Below, piece by piece: positions 19,735-28,116 of a DNA stretch of 64,000 nucleotides. The number at the start of each line of letters is the position of its first letter. Within the stretch, counting starts at the first letter, position 1. Both the position numbers and the translations under genes were made by a program. Source of the stretch: an uncultured Barnesiella sp. (GTDB taxonomy: Bacteria; Bacteroidota; Bacteroidia; Bacteroidales; Barnesiellaceae); the NCBI GenBank assembly GCA_944320015.1, contig CALUFO010000009.1, forward strand, positions 58,688 to 122,687, in the 5' to 3' direction. The notes below the pieces were generated by a model. The model saw only the letters and a list, made by a program, of their open reading frames with translations. It did not search any database and was not told the origin of the DNA.

Positions 19735-20823
19735 ATGTATATGAAAAACAGTAATCTTCTCTTTGTGATGGCTGTCGCCGCGGCGACGCTTGTATCGTGC
19801 GGCAAAGCGACCTCGTACACCATCGATGGAACGGTAACCGATTCTACGATGAACGGTCAAATGATTTATCTCACCGATATGGCTTCGCACGATGTGCTCG
19901 ACAGCGCTGTGATAGCCAACAGTAAGTTCAAGTTATCGGGTAAGGTCGATACCGCTTTCGTGGGTATGTTGCAAGCTCGCCCCTACCGCATGGGCTTCAT
20001 TGTCGAGAATGGTAATATCACGGTCAAACTGGGTAAGGACGGCAAGGTGTCGGGCACTCCCCAGAACGACGAGTTCGCCTCGTTTATGAACGATATAGAT
20101 TCTTTGAATCAGCTCTTCATTGCCAAACAGCAGGAGATTATGGCCAAAGGGCTCTCCGACGAAGAGGCTTCGGCCGAATGGGACAAGGTGCAGATGGAAT
20201 TTATCATGCCCGAAATCGACAAACTTTTCTCTCGATATTTCGATCGTAATCGCGACAATGCTGTGGGTGCATGGACGCTCTTCAACTGGGATTTGTCGCC
20301 CGAGCGTCTCGACTCGGTTATCAATCTGGCCGGCGAGACCCTTAAAGTGAATCCTCTTGTGAAATTGATGCAGCAGCGTCTCGATGTGTGGAAGAAAACC
20401 GCCGAGGGTCAGATGTTTACCGATTTCACAATCGAGCAGCCCGATGGTACGAAGGCTTCGCTCTCGGATTATGTAGGCAAAGGTAAATATGTGTTGGTCG
20501 ATTTCTGGGCTTCGTGGTGTGGTCCTTGCCGTGGCGAAATTCCCAATATCAAGGAACTGTATGAAAAATATCACGCCAAAGGGCTCGATGTGCTGGGTGT
20601 AGCCGTATGGGATAAACCCGAGGATACGAAAAAGGCTATCGACGAGCTGGGTATTGTTTGGCCGCAAATTATCAATGCTCAACAGATTCCTACCGACCTC
20701 TACGGTATACAGGGAATCCCCCACATCATTCTGTTTGCCCCCGACGGTACTATCGTAGCCCGCGACCTGCGCGACGAAGCTATGAAGGAGAAAGTGACCG
20801 AGGTAATGAAAACGGTGAAATAG
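19735..20823 (+). CDS. DUF4369/TlpA-like thioredoxin-fold lipoprotein
   Basis: Predicted lipoprotein (signal ending ATLVSCGK) with an N-terminal DUF4369 beta domain (about 28-125), a helical linker, and a C-terminal AhpC/TSA-TlpA thioredoxin domain (about 230-360) carrying the redox pair WCGPC and the cis-Pro loop GIQGIPHI. Such proteins act in the envelope as disulfide reductases or oxidases; the partner is unknown. A TATCTTTG box at 19709-19716 supports transcription just upstream. ATG codons at 19735 and 19741 are both possible starts; the second gives the usual MKNSN opening. Confidence 0.9.
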   Translation: MYMKNSNLLFVMAVAAATLVSCGKATSYTIDGTVTDSTMNGQMIYLTDMASHDVLDSAVIANSKFKLSGKVDTAFVGMLQARPYRMGFIVENGNITVKLGKDGKVSGTPQNDEFASFMNDIDSLNQLFIAKQQEIMAKGLSDEEASAEWDKVQMEFIMPEIDKLFSRYFDRNRDNAVGAWTLFNWDLSPERLDSVINLAGETLKVNPLVKLMQQRLDVWKKTAEGQMFTDFTIEQPDGTKASLSDYVGKGKYVLVDFWASWCGPCRGEIPNIKELYEKYHAKGLDVLGVAVWDKPEDTKKAIDELGIVWPQIINAQQIPTDLYGIQGIPHIILFAPDGTIVARDLRDEAMKEKVTEVMKTVK

Positions 20824-20850
20824 GAATTAGAAAAAATACAAAGCTATTGA

Positions 20851-20886
20851 CATAGTCCCGCCGGTCTTCGCACTTGCGGGACTATG
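20851..20886 (+). terminator. terminator hairpin after the thioredoxin-like gene
   Basis: An 11-bp perfect stem (20851-20861 with 20876-20886) is followed by a short T-rich tract. Confidence 0.7.
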
Positions 20887-20894
20887 TTGTTCTG

Positions 20895-20940
20895 AGGGTG
20901 ACCCAAAAGTCAAAGACTTTCAAGGGTCATCCTTTTTTGT
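20895..20940 (+). terminator. second hairpin with T-run
   Basis: Outer arms 20895-20904 and 20924-20933 pair with one G-T wobble, and an inner AAAGTC/GACTTT stem extends the structure; six T residues follow. It shares the GACCCAAAA core with the next hairpin. Confidence 0.65.
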
Positions 20941-21010
20941 TTGGATTACGCCAGATGGTCACAATGAGAGAATGAATGCGTGAGAGTGAGAGTGGAGGGG
21001 AGAAAAAATT

Positions 21011-21052
21011 AAGAGGCCGACCCAAAATCTCTTTTGGGTCGGCCTCTTTTTT
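21011..21052. terminator. third, 17-bp perfect hairpin with T-run
   Basis: Arms 21011-21027 and 21032-21048 are perfectly complementary around a TCTC loop, with A residues before and T residues after. It can act in either direction. Confidence 0.75.
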
Positions 21053-21127
21053 TATAAAGAGGGTATGTTGTTATTTATTCCGTAATTCCGTGTCGAATAC
21101 GAGAGACAAGAGCGAGAAATCTTTCGG

Positions 21128-21268
21128 TTTTATTCCCAATCGGTCGTTAGAACTCAAATATTCGAGGTGTCAATGGTAACTGTTGGATATTTATGAAGTT
21201 TTATACATCAATATCTCATAGATGTAATCGCGGAGTTCCTATACTCTAACGACCGATTGGGGATAAAA
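21128..21268. repeat. 24-bp inverted repeat around a 93-bp core (MITE-like)
   Basis: Arms 21128-21151 and 21245-21268 are complementary with a single mismatch. Inside are further pairings (GAACTC at 21150-21155 with GAGTTC at 21233-21238, and GATATT with AATATC), so the whole 141 bases can fold on itself. There is no gene inside. A miniature inverted-repeat transposable element or a recombination/regulatory site are the main options. Confidence 0.5.
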
Positions 21269-21311
21269 GTACCCTCTGCTGGTATTCTACTGCGGTATGA
21301 GATTGTAGCGG

Positions 21312-21342
21312 TTTGTTTTTTACACTTGTTTGCGTATATTTG
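21312..21342 (+). promoter_or_regulatory. promoter of the interrupted nuclease-like gene
   Basis: TTTG (21312-21315), a 19-base spacer and TATATTTG (21335-21342) match the consensus well; an AGAGGA ribosome-binding site follows before the ATG at 21374. Confidence 0.65.
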
Positions 21343-21373
21343 TCATTGACAATTGTAGAATTAGAGGAACGCC

Positions 21374-22120
21374 ATGAAACAATATGAAGCCGTCGTACAG
21401 ACGATGGAAAAACTCGGCGGGGTGGCCACTTTGGGATAACTCAATACCGAAGTATTTAAAATAGAAGGTTGTACATGGAATACTAAAACACCTTTTGCCA
21501 GCATTCGGCGGATCGTTCAGCAGACTCCGGGTATTTATAAGATAAGACCGGGATTATATGGCCTTGAAAAGATGAGGACGTCGATCGAATCTCGGGGAAT
21601 TGTGGCCGAATCGGCCAAGAATAGAGACTCCGAAGAGGTGCGACAGTTCAATCATACCTATTATCAAGGTTTATTGCTTATGGTGGGGAATCTTCACAAT
21701 ATGAGTACTTTCATACCTAAACAAGACAAGAATAAAAGATTTTACGATGGTAGGGTGCTGGGCGAGATTTCGTCGATAGACGATCTTCCACCATTCTCGT
21801 ATCGACATATTTTGAAGAGATGCTCGACGATTGATACCGTCTGGTTCAACGACCGGGGTATGCCTCACTCCTTTTTTGAAGTGGAGCATAGTACCGATAT
21901 TCAAAACTCGCTTTTGAAATACAATGACTTACAAGATTTTTATGCGCGTATGGTTATTGTGGCCGATGCCAAACGGAAAGATGAGTTCCAAGAAAAGATG
22001 AAATATCGTTCGTTCGACGATTTACGAAAGAATAGACGAGTCACTTTCCTGAGTTACGATGCTTTGATCAAGCAGTATGAACAAGAGATCGAGCGGCAGG
22101 CGTTCGATGTGATTTTGTGA
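21374..22120 (+). pseudogene. winged-helix plus nuclease-like protein broken by one stop codon
   Basis: From the ATG at 21374 the frame reads MKQYEAVVQTMEKLGGVATLG, then TAA at 21437-21439, and continues in the same frame without another stop to 22120. The first 70 residues resemble a HARE-HTH winged helix (FKIEGCTWNTKTPFASIRRI). The C-terminal half has an Asp region IDTVWFND followed by FFEVEHSTDIQNSLLKYNDL, which resembles the core of a PD-(D/E)xK nuclease, with the usual Lys not evident. Residual translation from the ATG at 21572 would give a 182-residue C-terminal protein. Function and family are uncertain; a restriction or defence role is only a guess. Confidence 0.65.
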
Positions 22121-22148
22121 ATATCTCGCTTCGGGAGAATTTGACATA

Positions 22149-22191
22149 ACACAAGAAGAGCAACGGAGAGTTTCCGTTGCTCTTCTTGTGT
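22149..22191. terminator. 19-bp perfect hairpin abutting tRNA-Gln
   Basis: Arms 22149-22167 and 22173-22191 pair perfectly around a 5-base loop, placed between the 3' ends of the nuclease-like gene and the tRNA. It can serve transcripts from both sides, although the T-run is short. Confidence 0.65.
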
Positions 22192-22261
22192 TGGCTTACC
22201 AGGATTCGAACCTAGACAAACAGAACCAAAACCTGTTGTGCTGCCATTACACCATAAGCCA
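22191..22261 (-). tRNA. tRNA-Gln (anticodon TTG)
   Basis: On the minus strand the 7-bp acceptor arms TGGCTTA (22255-22261) and TAAGCCA (22192-22198) pair. The T-arm motif GGTTCGAATCC and the anticodon loop TTTTGGT with TTG at the centre are present. The CCA end is not encoded. It lies 82 bases after tyrS on the same strand. Confidence 0.95.
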
Positions 22262-22343
22262 AACTTATTCGCTTTGAGGTCTCAATCCTCAAAAGCGAGG
22301 CAAAGATAATTGTTTTTTATCTTTTTACCAAATTTTAGGCGAA

Positions 22344-23636
22344 TTATTTTGCGATGAGCAGGTAATAATTCTTTTTGCCCCGCTGTACGATGATGTATTT
22401 GTCGTTCAGCAGGTAGTTTCCGTCGATTTTTGTATCGGGGGCGGCGAGTTTTTCTTTGTTGATAGAGACGCCACCGCCTTGTGTCAGTTTCCGCATTTCG
22501 CCTTTCGATGAAAAGACGGGAGCGGCCTCGGTGGTAAGTTCTACGGCTTGGATGCCGGCGAGAATGGTGTCGCGCGATACTTCGAATTGGGGTACGCCTT
22601 CGAATACGGCGAGCAGGGTATCTTCGTCGAGTTTGCGAAGTTGTTCCGCGGTGGAATTTCCGAAGAGAATGTTCGAGGCTTCTACCGCTGTTTCGTAGTC
22701 GGCTTCGGAGTGAACCATGACGGTGACTTCTTTGGCCAGTCGTTTTTGCAGGATACGCAGGTGTGGCGCTTGGTCGTGTTCGGCCGTCAAGGCTTCGATT
22801 TCTTCCCGGGGAATCGAGGTGAAGATTTTGATGTAGCGCTTGGCGTCCTCGTCGCTCACGTTTAACCAGAATTGGTAGAACTTGTAGGGCGAGGTGTAGC
22901 GGGCGTCGAGCCAAACGTTGCCCGACTCGGTTTTACCGAATTTCGTGCCGTCGGCTTTGGTGACGAGGGGGCATGTCAAGGCGAATACCTCGCCTCCGTT
23001 GGTGCGGCGTATCAATTCGGCGCCGGTGGTGATGTTGCCCCATTGGTCCGAACCGCCCAGCTGGAGCTTGCAGTTTCGGGTTTCGTAGAGGTGCAAGAAG
23101 TCATATCCTTGTAGCAACTGGTAGGTAAATTCGGTGAAAGAAAGTCCGTCTCGGGCTTCGCCGTTCAAGCGTTTTTGTACCGAATCTTTGGCCATCATGT
23201 AGTTTACAGTGATGTGCTTGCCTACGGTGCGGGCGAAATCGAGGAACGAGAAGTCTTTCATCCAATCGTAGTTGTTGACCAACTCGGCATGGTTGGGGGC
23301 ATCAGAGTCGAAGTCGAGGAATTTTCCCAGTTGTTTTTTGATACATTCTTGGTTATGGCGCAGGGTTTCTTCGTCGAGCAGATTGCGTTCCTGCGATTTT
23401 CCCGAGGGGTCGCCTATCATGCCGGTGGCGCCGCCCAGCAGGGCGATGGGCTTGTGGCCGCAGCGCTGGAAGTGTCGCAACATCATCACACCGCACAGGT
23501 GGCCTATGTGCAGCGAGTCGGCTGTGGGGTCGAAGCCCAAATAGGCGGTGACCATTTCTTTTTCAAAAAGCTCTTCGGTTCCCGGCATCATGGTGTGTAC
23601 CATTCCGCGCCATTTCAGTTCTTCTACAAAGTTCAT
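22344..23636 (-). CDS. tyrS: tyrosyl-tRNA synthetase
   Basis: Charges tRNA-Tyr. The 430 residues fit the bacterial TyrS length. The HIGH motif is [12 protein letters not shown], the KMSKS motif is KFGKTES, and the tyrosine pocket region [11 protein letters not shown] is clear. A C-terminal S4 RNA-binding domain ([17 protein letters not shown]) ends the protein. On the minus strand TATTTTTG (23751-23758) with ATTG 20 bases before it may be the promoter, giving a leader of about 110 bases. Confidence 0.98.
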   Translation of the reverse strand: MNFVEELKWRGMVHTMMPGTEELFEKEMVTAYLGFDPTADSLHIGHLCGVMMLRHFQRCGHKPIALLGGATGMIGDPSGKSQERNLLDEETLRHNQECIKKQLGKFLDFDSDAPNHAELVNNYDWMKDFSFLDFARTVGKHITVNYMMAKDSVQKRLNGEARDGLSFTEFTYQLLQGYDFLHLYETRNCKLQLGGSDQWGNITTGAELIRRTNGGEVFALTCPLVTKADGTKFGKTESGNVWLDARYTSPYKFYQFWLNVSDEDAKRYIKIFTSIPREEIEALTAEHDQAPHLRILQKRLAKEVTVMVHSEADYETAVEASNILFGNSTAEQLRKLDEDTLLAVFEGVPQFEVSRDTILAGIQAVELTTEAAPVFSSKGEMRKLTQGGGVSINKEKLAAPDTKIDGNYLLNDKYIIVQRGKKNYYLLIAK

Positions 23637-23902
23637 CGAATGAAAACTTAATTAAAAATATTTGTTTGGTTATTGTTTTATTTTGGTGGAAAAAGCACGA
23701 TGGATAGGGGTTGTAAAAATCCTATGACATCTTGTTTCCACGAAGCGCTGCAAAAATACGACTCTTTATCGAAAGAAACAATTTTAATGAGGAAATAACC
23801 CGCCGGTTAAAATCTTTGTGGTGTGTTGGTGGGATAATCAAATTTGTTTATATTATAATTAAATGATTTGATTACCTTTGTGCAAACCGATGTTCAGAGT
23901 GT

Positions 23903-24445
23903 ATGATGGGAAAGGTAGAACCGGATGCGAAGCAATGGTTTGCGATTCGGGTGACATATAGCCGTGAGATGGCTTTGAAGGAGTATTTGGATCAAAACCA
24001 TATAGAATCTTTTATCCCTATGTCGTATAAGGAGGTTGTCAAGGGGGAGCGAAGGGTGAAAAAGCTGGTGCCGGTTATACACAATCTTGTGTTTGTGCGT
24101 TCTTCTCGCAAAGAGCTTGCCGAGGTCAAGCGGGAGGTTGCGTTGAAGATACCGATGCGTTATATCATGAACCGAGAGACAAGGGAGCCGCTGGTTGTCC
24201 CCGATAAGCAGATGTATAGTTTTATCGCTGTGGCAGGGGCTTATGACGAGCAGGTGGTCTTTTTGGATTCGAGTGTCGTTTCTCTGAGGAAAGGCGACCG
24301 GGTGCGCATTACGGGTGGAATTTTCGCAGGAGTCGAGGGTGTTTTCATTCGCATTAAGGGCGATCGCCGAGTGGTTGTTTCGATCGAGGGAGTGATGGCT
24401 GTGGCAACGGCTTTTATACACCCGTCGTTGATCGAGAAAGTGTGA
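23903..24445 (+). CDS. UpxY-type NusG-like transcription antiterminator (orphan)
   Basis: A 180-residue NusG paralogue: N-terminal NGN domain (WFAIRVTYSREMALKEYLDQ, IESFIPMSYKEVV, LVFVRSSRKEL) and a C-terminal KOW-type domain (LRKGDRVRITGGIFAGVEGV). In Bacteroides, UpxY proteins let RNA polymerase read through their own capsule operons. Here no capsule genes follow; the next gene is on the opposite strand. A TACCTTTG box at 23873-23880 precedes the start. Its target must therefore act in trans, be lost, or lie elsewhere. Confidence 0.85.
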   Translation: MMGKVEPDAKQWFAIRVTYSREMALKEYLDQNHIESFIPMSYKEVVKGERRVKKLVPVIHNLVFVRSSRKELAEVKREVALKIPMRYIMNRETREPLVVPDKQMYSFIAVAGAYDEQVVFLDSSVVSLRKGDRVRITGGIFAGVEGVFIRIKGDRRVVVSIEGVMAVATAFIHPSLIEKV

Positions 24446-24470
24446 GTTTTCCACGGGCGTGAAAGGGGTG

Positions 24471-25346
24471 TTATATGTTGGTGAAACGCTTGCCGGGAGG
24501 CAAAAATATAAATACATGGGTTATGTTCAGGGAGATGGCCTTGCGTAGGGTGTGAACCGGTAGTCCTCGTGTGCGCGCCGCTTTTCGGTATAGCTTTTCG
24601 ATTGTCATATTCCCTTCGTCGGTTTCGAGGAAGAGCCGGTCGATGGGGGTCGATTTCAGGGATTCGTGGTTGTAGTATTCGCCGTATGAGAGGTACAGTC
24701 CCTCGTGTGTCAACTGTCGGGCGGTCTCGGGTTTCCCTCGGAATCCGTGGATTATCCACGGTTGCTTTGGTTTCGACTTCTTGTGAATATGAATGATGTC
24801 GTCGTAGGCCTTTACGGCATGTATGATCAACGGTTTGTGAAATTCTTCCGAGAGAGCGATGTGTTTTTCGAAGTAGGCGATTTGTTCTTCGTAGCTTACT
24901 CCGCTTTTGAGTTTGTCGAGTCCGGTTTCCCCGATGGCTACCACCTGCTCGTGCTGTACGGCGGCCTCGAGCCGTTGAAGCGACTCTTTCGAGCCGGGGG
25001 TGAGACTCCATGGGTGTATCCCCACGGAGTAGAATTTTCCTACTTCGGGCAAAAATTCTTCGGGGGTTGTGCTGATGATAGTCCCGTAGCGGTTGTAGTG
25101 AGTGTGAATATCGACAGGAATTTTGGGCGGCACGGGGTCGTATCCGCTACCGCCCCACGGGTGGCAGCTCAAGATGCGTTTGGTGGCGAGCCATAGTCCT
25201 TTGAATGGGCCGTGTATCTGTATGGCGTCGATAGCGTATTGCGAGCAGGTGGGTACATATCGGCACGATGGGGGAAGCATGGGCGAGATCGCCGCTTTGT
25301 AAAAGCGAATGGGGAGCAAGAGTATGGCCGATAAGATTTTTCTCAT
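24471..25346 (-). CDS. YidD-TatD fusion: membrane insertion factor joined to metal-dependent hydrolase
   Basis: Residues 1-74 are a complete YidD protein: hydrophobic start, then [20 protein letters not shown] and [13 protein letters not shown]; YidD helps YidC insert membrane proteins. Without a stop or an intervening Met, residues 78-291 form a TatD-type hydrolase with all expected metal ligands: His81 and His83 in DIHTH, Glu140 in GETGLD, His176, His200 and Asp243 in ETDEG. The two are usually separate neighbouring genes. A GTG codon at 25131-25133 could still allow the hydrolase to be made alone. It starts 4 bases after rnpA, the usual YidD neighbour. Confidence 0.88.
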   Translation of the reverse strand: MRKILSAILLLPIRFYKAAISPMLPPSCRYVPTCSQYAIDAIQIHGPFKGLWLATKRILSCHPWGGSGYDPVPPKIPVDIHTHYNRYGTIISTTPEEFLPEVGKFYSVGIHPWSLTPGSKESLQRLEAAVQHEQVVAIGETGLDKLKSGVSYEEQIAYFEKHIALSEEFHKPLIIHAVKAYDDIIHIHKKSKPKQPWIIHGFRGKPETARQLTHEGLYLSYGEYYNHESLKSTPIDRLFLETDEGNMTIEKLYRKAARTRGLPVHTLRKAISLNITHVFIFLPPGKRFTNI

Positions 25347-25350
25347 GGGG

Positions 25351-25749
25351 TTACGATGGCGTTTGGTCCGACTCTATTGTTTTAGCAAGCCGTTCCAGCG
25401 ATTCGATCATCTTTTTCTCGATGAAATGGAAATCGTTCAGATTCTTGTCGAGGTATAAGAATGCCAAATGGATTGTGCGCTTCTGCTGCGACAAGGGCTC
25501 GGCGAGGATATGTTTGTGCAGGCGGTAGGCCTCTCGTATCCGGCGGCGCAGATATACCCTTTTTACGGCTCGCTTGAAGTTCCGTTTGGGGACATTGATA
25601 AAAAACTGCGGGGGAGCCGATAGGGAATCGTCTATGCGGTAAACGACTCGAAGCGGATAGACAATGAACGCATGCCCCTCTGAAAACAGGCGGTCGATCG
25701 CTGTGCGGCTGCATAGCTTTTCGTTTTTGGGAAGTCGGTAATCGTTCAT
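25351..25749 (-). CDS. rnpA: ribonuclease P protein component
   Basis: Protein cofactor of RNase P, which trims tRNA 5' leaders. The 132 residues include the start [20 protein letters not shown] and the basic RNR-like motif [18 protein letters not shown]. rpmH, the common upstream partner, is absent; hemD is upstream instead, with a hairpin between. The YidD-TatD gene follows directly. Confidence 0.95.
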   Translation of the reverse strand: MNDYRLPKNEKLCSRTAIDRLFSEGHAFIVYPLRVVYRIDDSLSAPPQFFINVPKRNFKRAVKRVYLRRRIREAYRLHKHILAEPLSQQKRTIHLAFLYLDKNLNDFHFIEKKMIESLERLAKTIESDQTPS

Positions 25750-25763
25750 CGCTATTGAAAATA

Positions 25764-25809
25764 AAACCTCATAAGCGCCTCCTTTCGGTGAAAGACGATT
25801 ATGAGGTTT
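25764..25809 (-). terminator. hairpin between hemD and rnpA
   Basis: Arms 25764-25774 and 25799-25809 pair perfectly over 11 bp, with an inner CTTTC/GAAAG stem, and a T-rich tract follows on the minus strand. It may end or attenuate transcription from hemD into rnpA. Confidence 0.6.
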
Positions 25810-25829
25810 GTGTTTTGTCGAAAAAGAAG

Positions 25830-26579
25830 TTATCTCTTTTTATTTTGTTCTTTCAAGAAAAGGTCGAGCGCGGCGGTCATCGATGGAGCTCCGGGCGACG
25901 GAGCCTCGACGTCGAGACGCAGGCCGGCGTCGCGTACGGCTTGTGCCGTTGTGGGGCCGAAAGAGCCGATTTTTATATCGTTCTGCTCGAAATCGGGGAA
26001 GTTTTTGATCAACGATTTGATTCCCGAAGGGCTGAAAAATATCAACATGTCGTAGTCAAATGCCTCGCCCGGCTCGAAATCGTTGCTTACCGTGCGGTAC
26101 ATAATCGCTTTCGTATAGTTGATTTTGTGCTTTTCCAGCATGGTGGTCTGCTCTTTGTGAACGTCCGAAACCGGGAAGAGGTATTTTTCTCCCGCATGTT
26201 TCAACAGCGACGGAACCAAATCGTCCAATTTACCCGAATTTCCAAAGAATATCTTACGCTTGCGATAGACGATATATTTCTGTAAGTAGAGAGCGATAGC
26301 TTCGGTTGTACAGAAGTATTTCATCGTTTCGGGTATGGTTACCCGCAATTCTTCGCACAGACGGAAAAAGTGGTCGATAGCGGTACGAGCCGTGAAAATG
26401 ACAGCTGTATATTCCGGTATGGAAATCTTTTGTTGTCTGAATTCTTTCGATGTCAGGCCTTCTACCTTGATAAAAGGACGAAAAACGATATTGACGCCGT
26501 ATTTTTCGGCAATATCGTAGTAGGGAGACTTTTCGGAACTCGGCTTGGGCTGAGAAACAAGAATTTTCTTAATTTTCAA
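25830..26579 (-). CDS. hemD: uroporphyrinogen-III synthase
   Basis: Closes hydroxymethylbilane to uroporphyrinogen III in tetrapyrrole synthesis. The family is weakly conserved, but the bilobed layout and segments VIFTARTAIDHFF, DMLIFFSPSGIKSLI and KIGSFGPTTAQAVRDAGL are typical, and the N-terminus MKIKKILVSQPKP matches Bacteroidota HemD. Translation apparently begins at TTG, overlapping the TGA stop of the DUF4271 gene (TTGA), which points to coupled translation. No other hem gene is nearby. Confidence 0.9.
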   Translation of the reverse strand: MKIKKILVSQPKPSSEKSPYYDIAEKYGVNIVFRPFIKVEGLTSKEFRQQKISIPEYTAVIFTARTAIDHFFRLCEELRVTIPETMKYFCTTEAIALYLQKYIVYRKRKIFFGNSGKLDDLVPSLLKHAGEKYLFPVSDVHKEQTTMLEKHKINYTKAIMYRTVSNDFEPGEAFDYDMLIFFSPSGIKSLIKNFPDFEQNDIKIGSFGPTTAQAVRDAGLRLDVEAPSPGAPSMTAALDLFLKEQNKKR

Positions 26580-27454
26580 AGCTGCTGTATTTTTAGTTCG
26601 ACAAATTGATATATCAATACACTTGACTTATAAACCCAAAATAGGGGTGTAATTTCGAGGGCACAAAGGTAGATAATAAAATAGAATAAATCTAATATTT
26701 TGCGGTAAAAAATCTTAAACCCTTTATAGATAAATAAGATACGAGAAATGAGATAGATAGCCGCCGCCACAGGCAACACGACATGGTCGATGCCCGGGAT
26801 AAATATCGAGGTTAAAATCGACAAGGCGAGCGGGATACCGATGAGCGAATTTATCGAGACGAAACTCTCTATCCATTGGTGGGTGTGTGTGGTGTCGGTG
26901 AATAAGAGTCCGATGCCTTTGTAAAGCCATTTTTGCAAGAAGTAATAACCGCATGCGACGAGGGTACCGCAGCCAATGCCTATGGCGAGGGAGTCGGATA
27001 GGGCGGGATTTTGTCGTGTAATGAGCTGGAAGAGGCAGAACCCTTCGGAAATAAAGGTCATGCACAATAGTACTGCTCTTAGTTGTGTTTCTCGCACCGT
27101 GGTGTCGTCGAAGATGTTTTGCCGTTCTTTCACATTGATTATGCTGCGAAACATTTGCCCCAAAAACTTGGTTCCTTTTTTGAACGTAAAGGCAAACAGC
27201 AGGAAGACGACGAGTGTGATACTGATGAGTATAGGACTGCCCGCAGGGGTTTGTGGGATTTTTTCCGCCGGGAATCCCTCGGGAATAGCGATGATAGTCT
27301 CTTGCAAATCTTCGAGGGGGTCTGTTTCTTTCAGGGGAGTGCTACTTTCGAATCCGTCGATATACCGAGGCACAAATACTTCGGCGCGACCGGTCGATGC
27401 AGGAGCGTCGAGGGTATCGATGGAGAGGTGGATTTGTGCGGCGGGGTTTGGCAT
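26576..27454 (-). CDS. DUF4271 membrane protein
   Basis: Bacteroidota-specific protein of 292 residues with a non-conserved, Pro-rich N-terminal stretch (1-75) and about seven hydrophobic helices (80-285). The segment RSIINVKERQNIFDDTTVRE is the recognisable family feature. Function unknown. It starts 3 bases after the LOG gene and overlaps hemD, an arrangement conserved in my recollection of other Bacteroidales. Confidence 0.85.
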   Translation of the reverse strand: MPNPAAQIHLSIDTLDAPASTGRAEVFVPRYIDGFESSTPLKETDPLEDLQETIIAIPEGFPAEKIPQTPAGSPILISITLVVFLLFAFTFKKGTKFLGQMFRSIINVKERQNIFDDTTVRETQLRAVLLCMTFISEGFCLFQLITRQNPALSDSLAIGIGCGTLVACGYYFLQKWLYKGIGLLFTDTTHTHQWIESFVSINSLIGIPLALSILTSIFIPGIDHVVLPVAAAIYLISRILFIYKGFKIFYRKILDLFYFIIYLCALEITPLFWVYKSSVLIYQFVELKIQQL

Positions 27455-27457
27455 GGC

Positions 27458-28045
27458 TTATATGGCGGCGATTTTACGGATATTTTTGTCCCATACGGGG
27501 GCGGTTTGAACGAGTTCGATGGCTTCCCGGGGAGTTTGGGCGACCTGCCACATGCGGGCATGCTCTTCTCTCATGAAGTTTTCGGTAATGGCGTTGTGGA
27601 GCATGGCGATCAGCGGGTCGTAGTAGCCGTCGATATTCAAGATGACAATAGGGTTTAAGAACAATCCTAATTGTTTCCATGTGATAATCTCGATGAGTTC
27701 TTCCATTGTTCCACAGCCGCCCGGCAAAGCGATTACGGCATCGGCTTCTTGCGCCATGCGTTCTTTCCGTTCGTGCATGTCGGCGGTCACGATGGTTTGA
27801 GTGAGGCCTTTGTGGCACCACCCTTCGTTGATCATGAATTGGGGGATTACCCCCAATACTTCGCCTCCGTTGTCGAGGACACTATCGGCGAGGGTTCCCA
27901 TCAATCCTTGATTGCCGGCACCGCACACGCATCGCATGTCGTTTTGTGCGAGCAGTCGACCCAACTCGTCGGCTGCCTCGAAGAAGCTTGGTTTTATCTT
28001 GGAGCTGGAAGCGCAGTAAACGCAAACCGATTTTATCTTTTTCAT
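27458..28045 (-). CDS. LOG family protein (nucleotide 5'-monophosphate phosphoribohydrolase)
   Basis: Rossmann-like enzyme related to lysine-decarboxylase-like/LOG proteins that split nucleoside monophosphates; the physiological substrate in bacteria is often unclear. The signature PGGCGTMEELIEI is complete, with GAGNQGLMG for phosphate binding. ATG at 28045 is preferred: a TAATTTTG box (28068-28075) lies immediately upstream, and the longer reading begins with GTG at 28051. First gene of the run toward rnpA. Confidence 0.9.
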   Translation of the reverse strand: MKKIKSVCVYCASSSKIKPSFFEAADELGRLLAQNDMRCVCGAGNQGLMGTLADSVLDNGGEVLGVIPQFMINEGWCHKGLTQTIVTADMHERKERMAQEADAVIALPGGCGTMEELIEIITWKQLGLFLNPIVILNIDGYYDPLIAMLHNAITENFMREEHARMWQVAQTPREAIELVQTAPVWDKNIRKIAAI

Positions 28046-28116
28046 AACCACATACTTGTATCGCCTGCAAAATTAACGCTTTTTTTTGAAAGAGGATTCT
28101 CCCGGGAGTTACGACG

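Noticed and set aside
22191..23636. T-box or other tRNA-sensing leader associated with tyrS and the neighbouring tRNA
   Set aside because: The tRNA is downstream of tyrS and complete; no T-box sequence is seen upstream, and T-boxes are not expected in Bacteroidota.
23903..25346. Start of a capsular polysaccharide locus after the UpxY-type gene
   Set aside because: No glycosyltransferase, UpxZ or flippase gene follows; the next genes are on the opposite strand.
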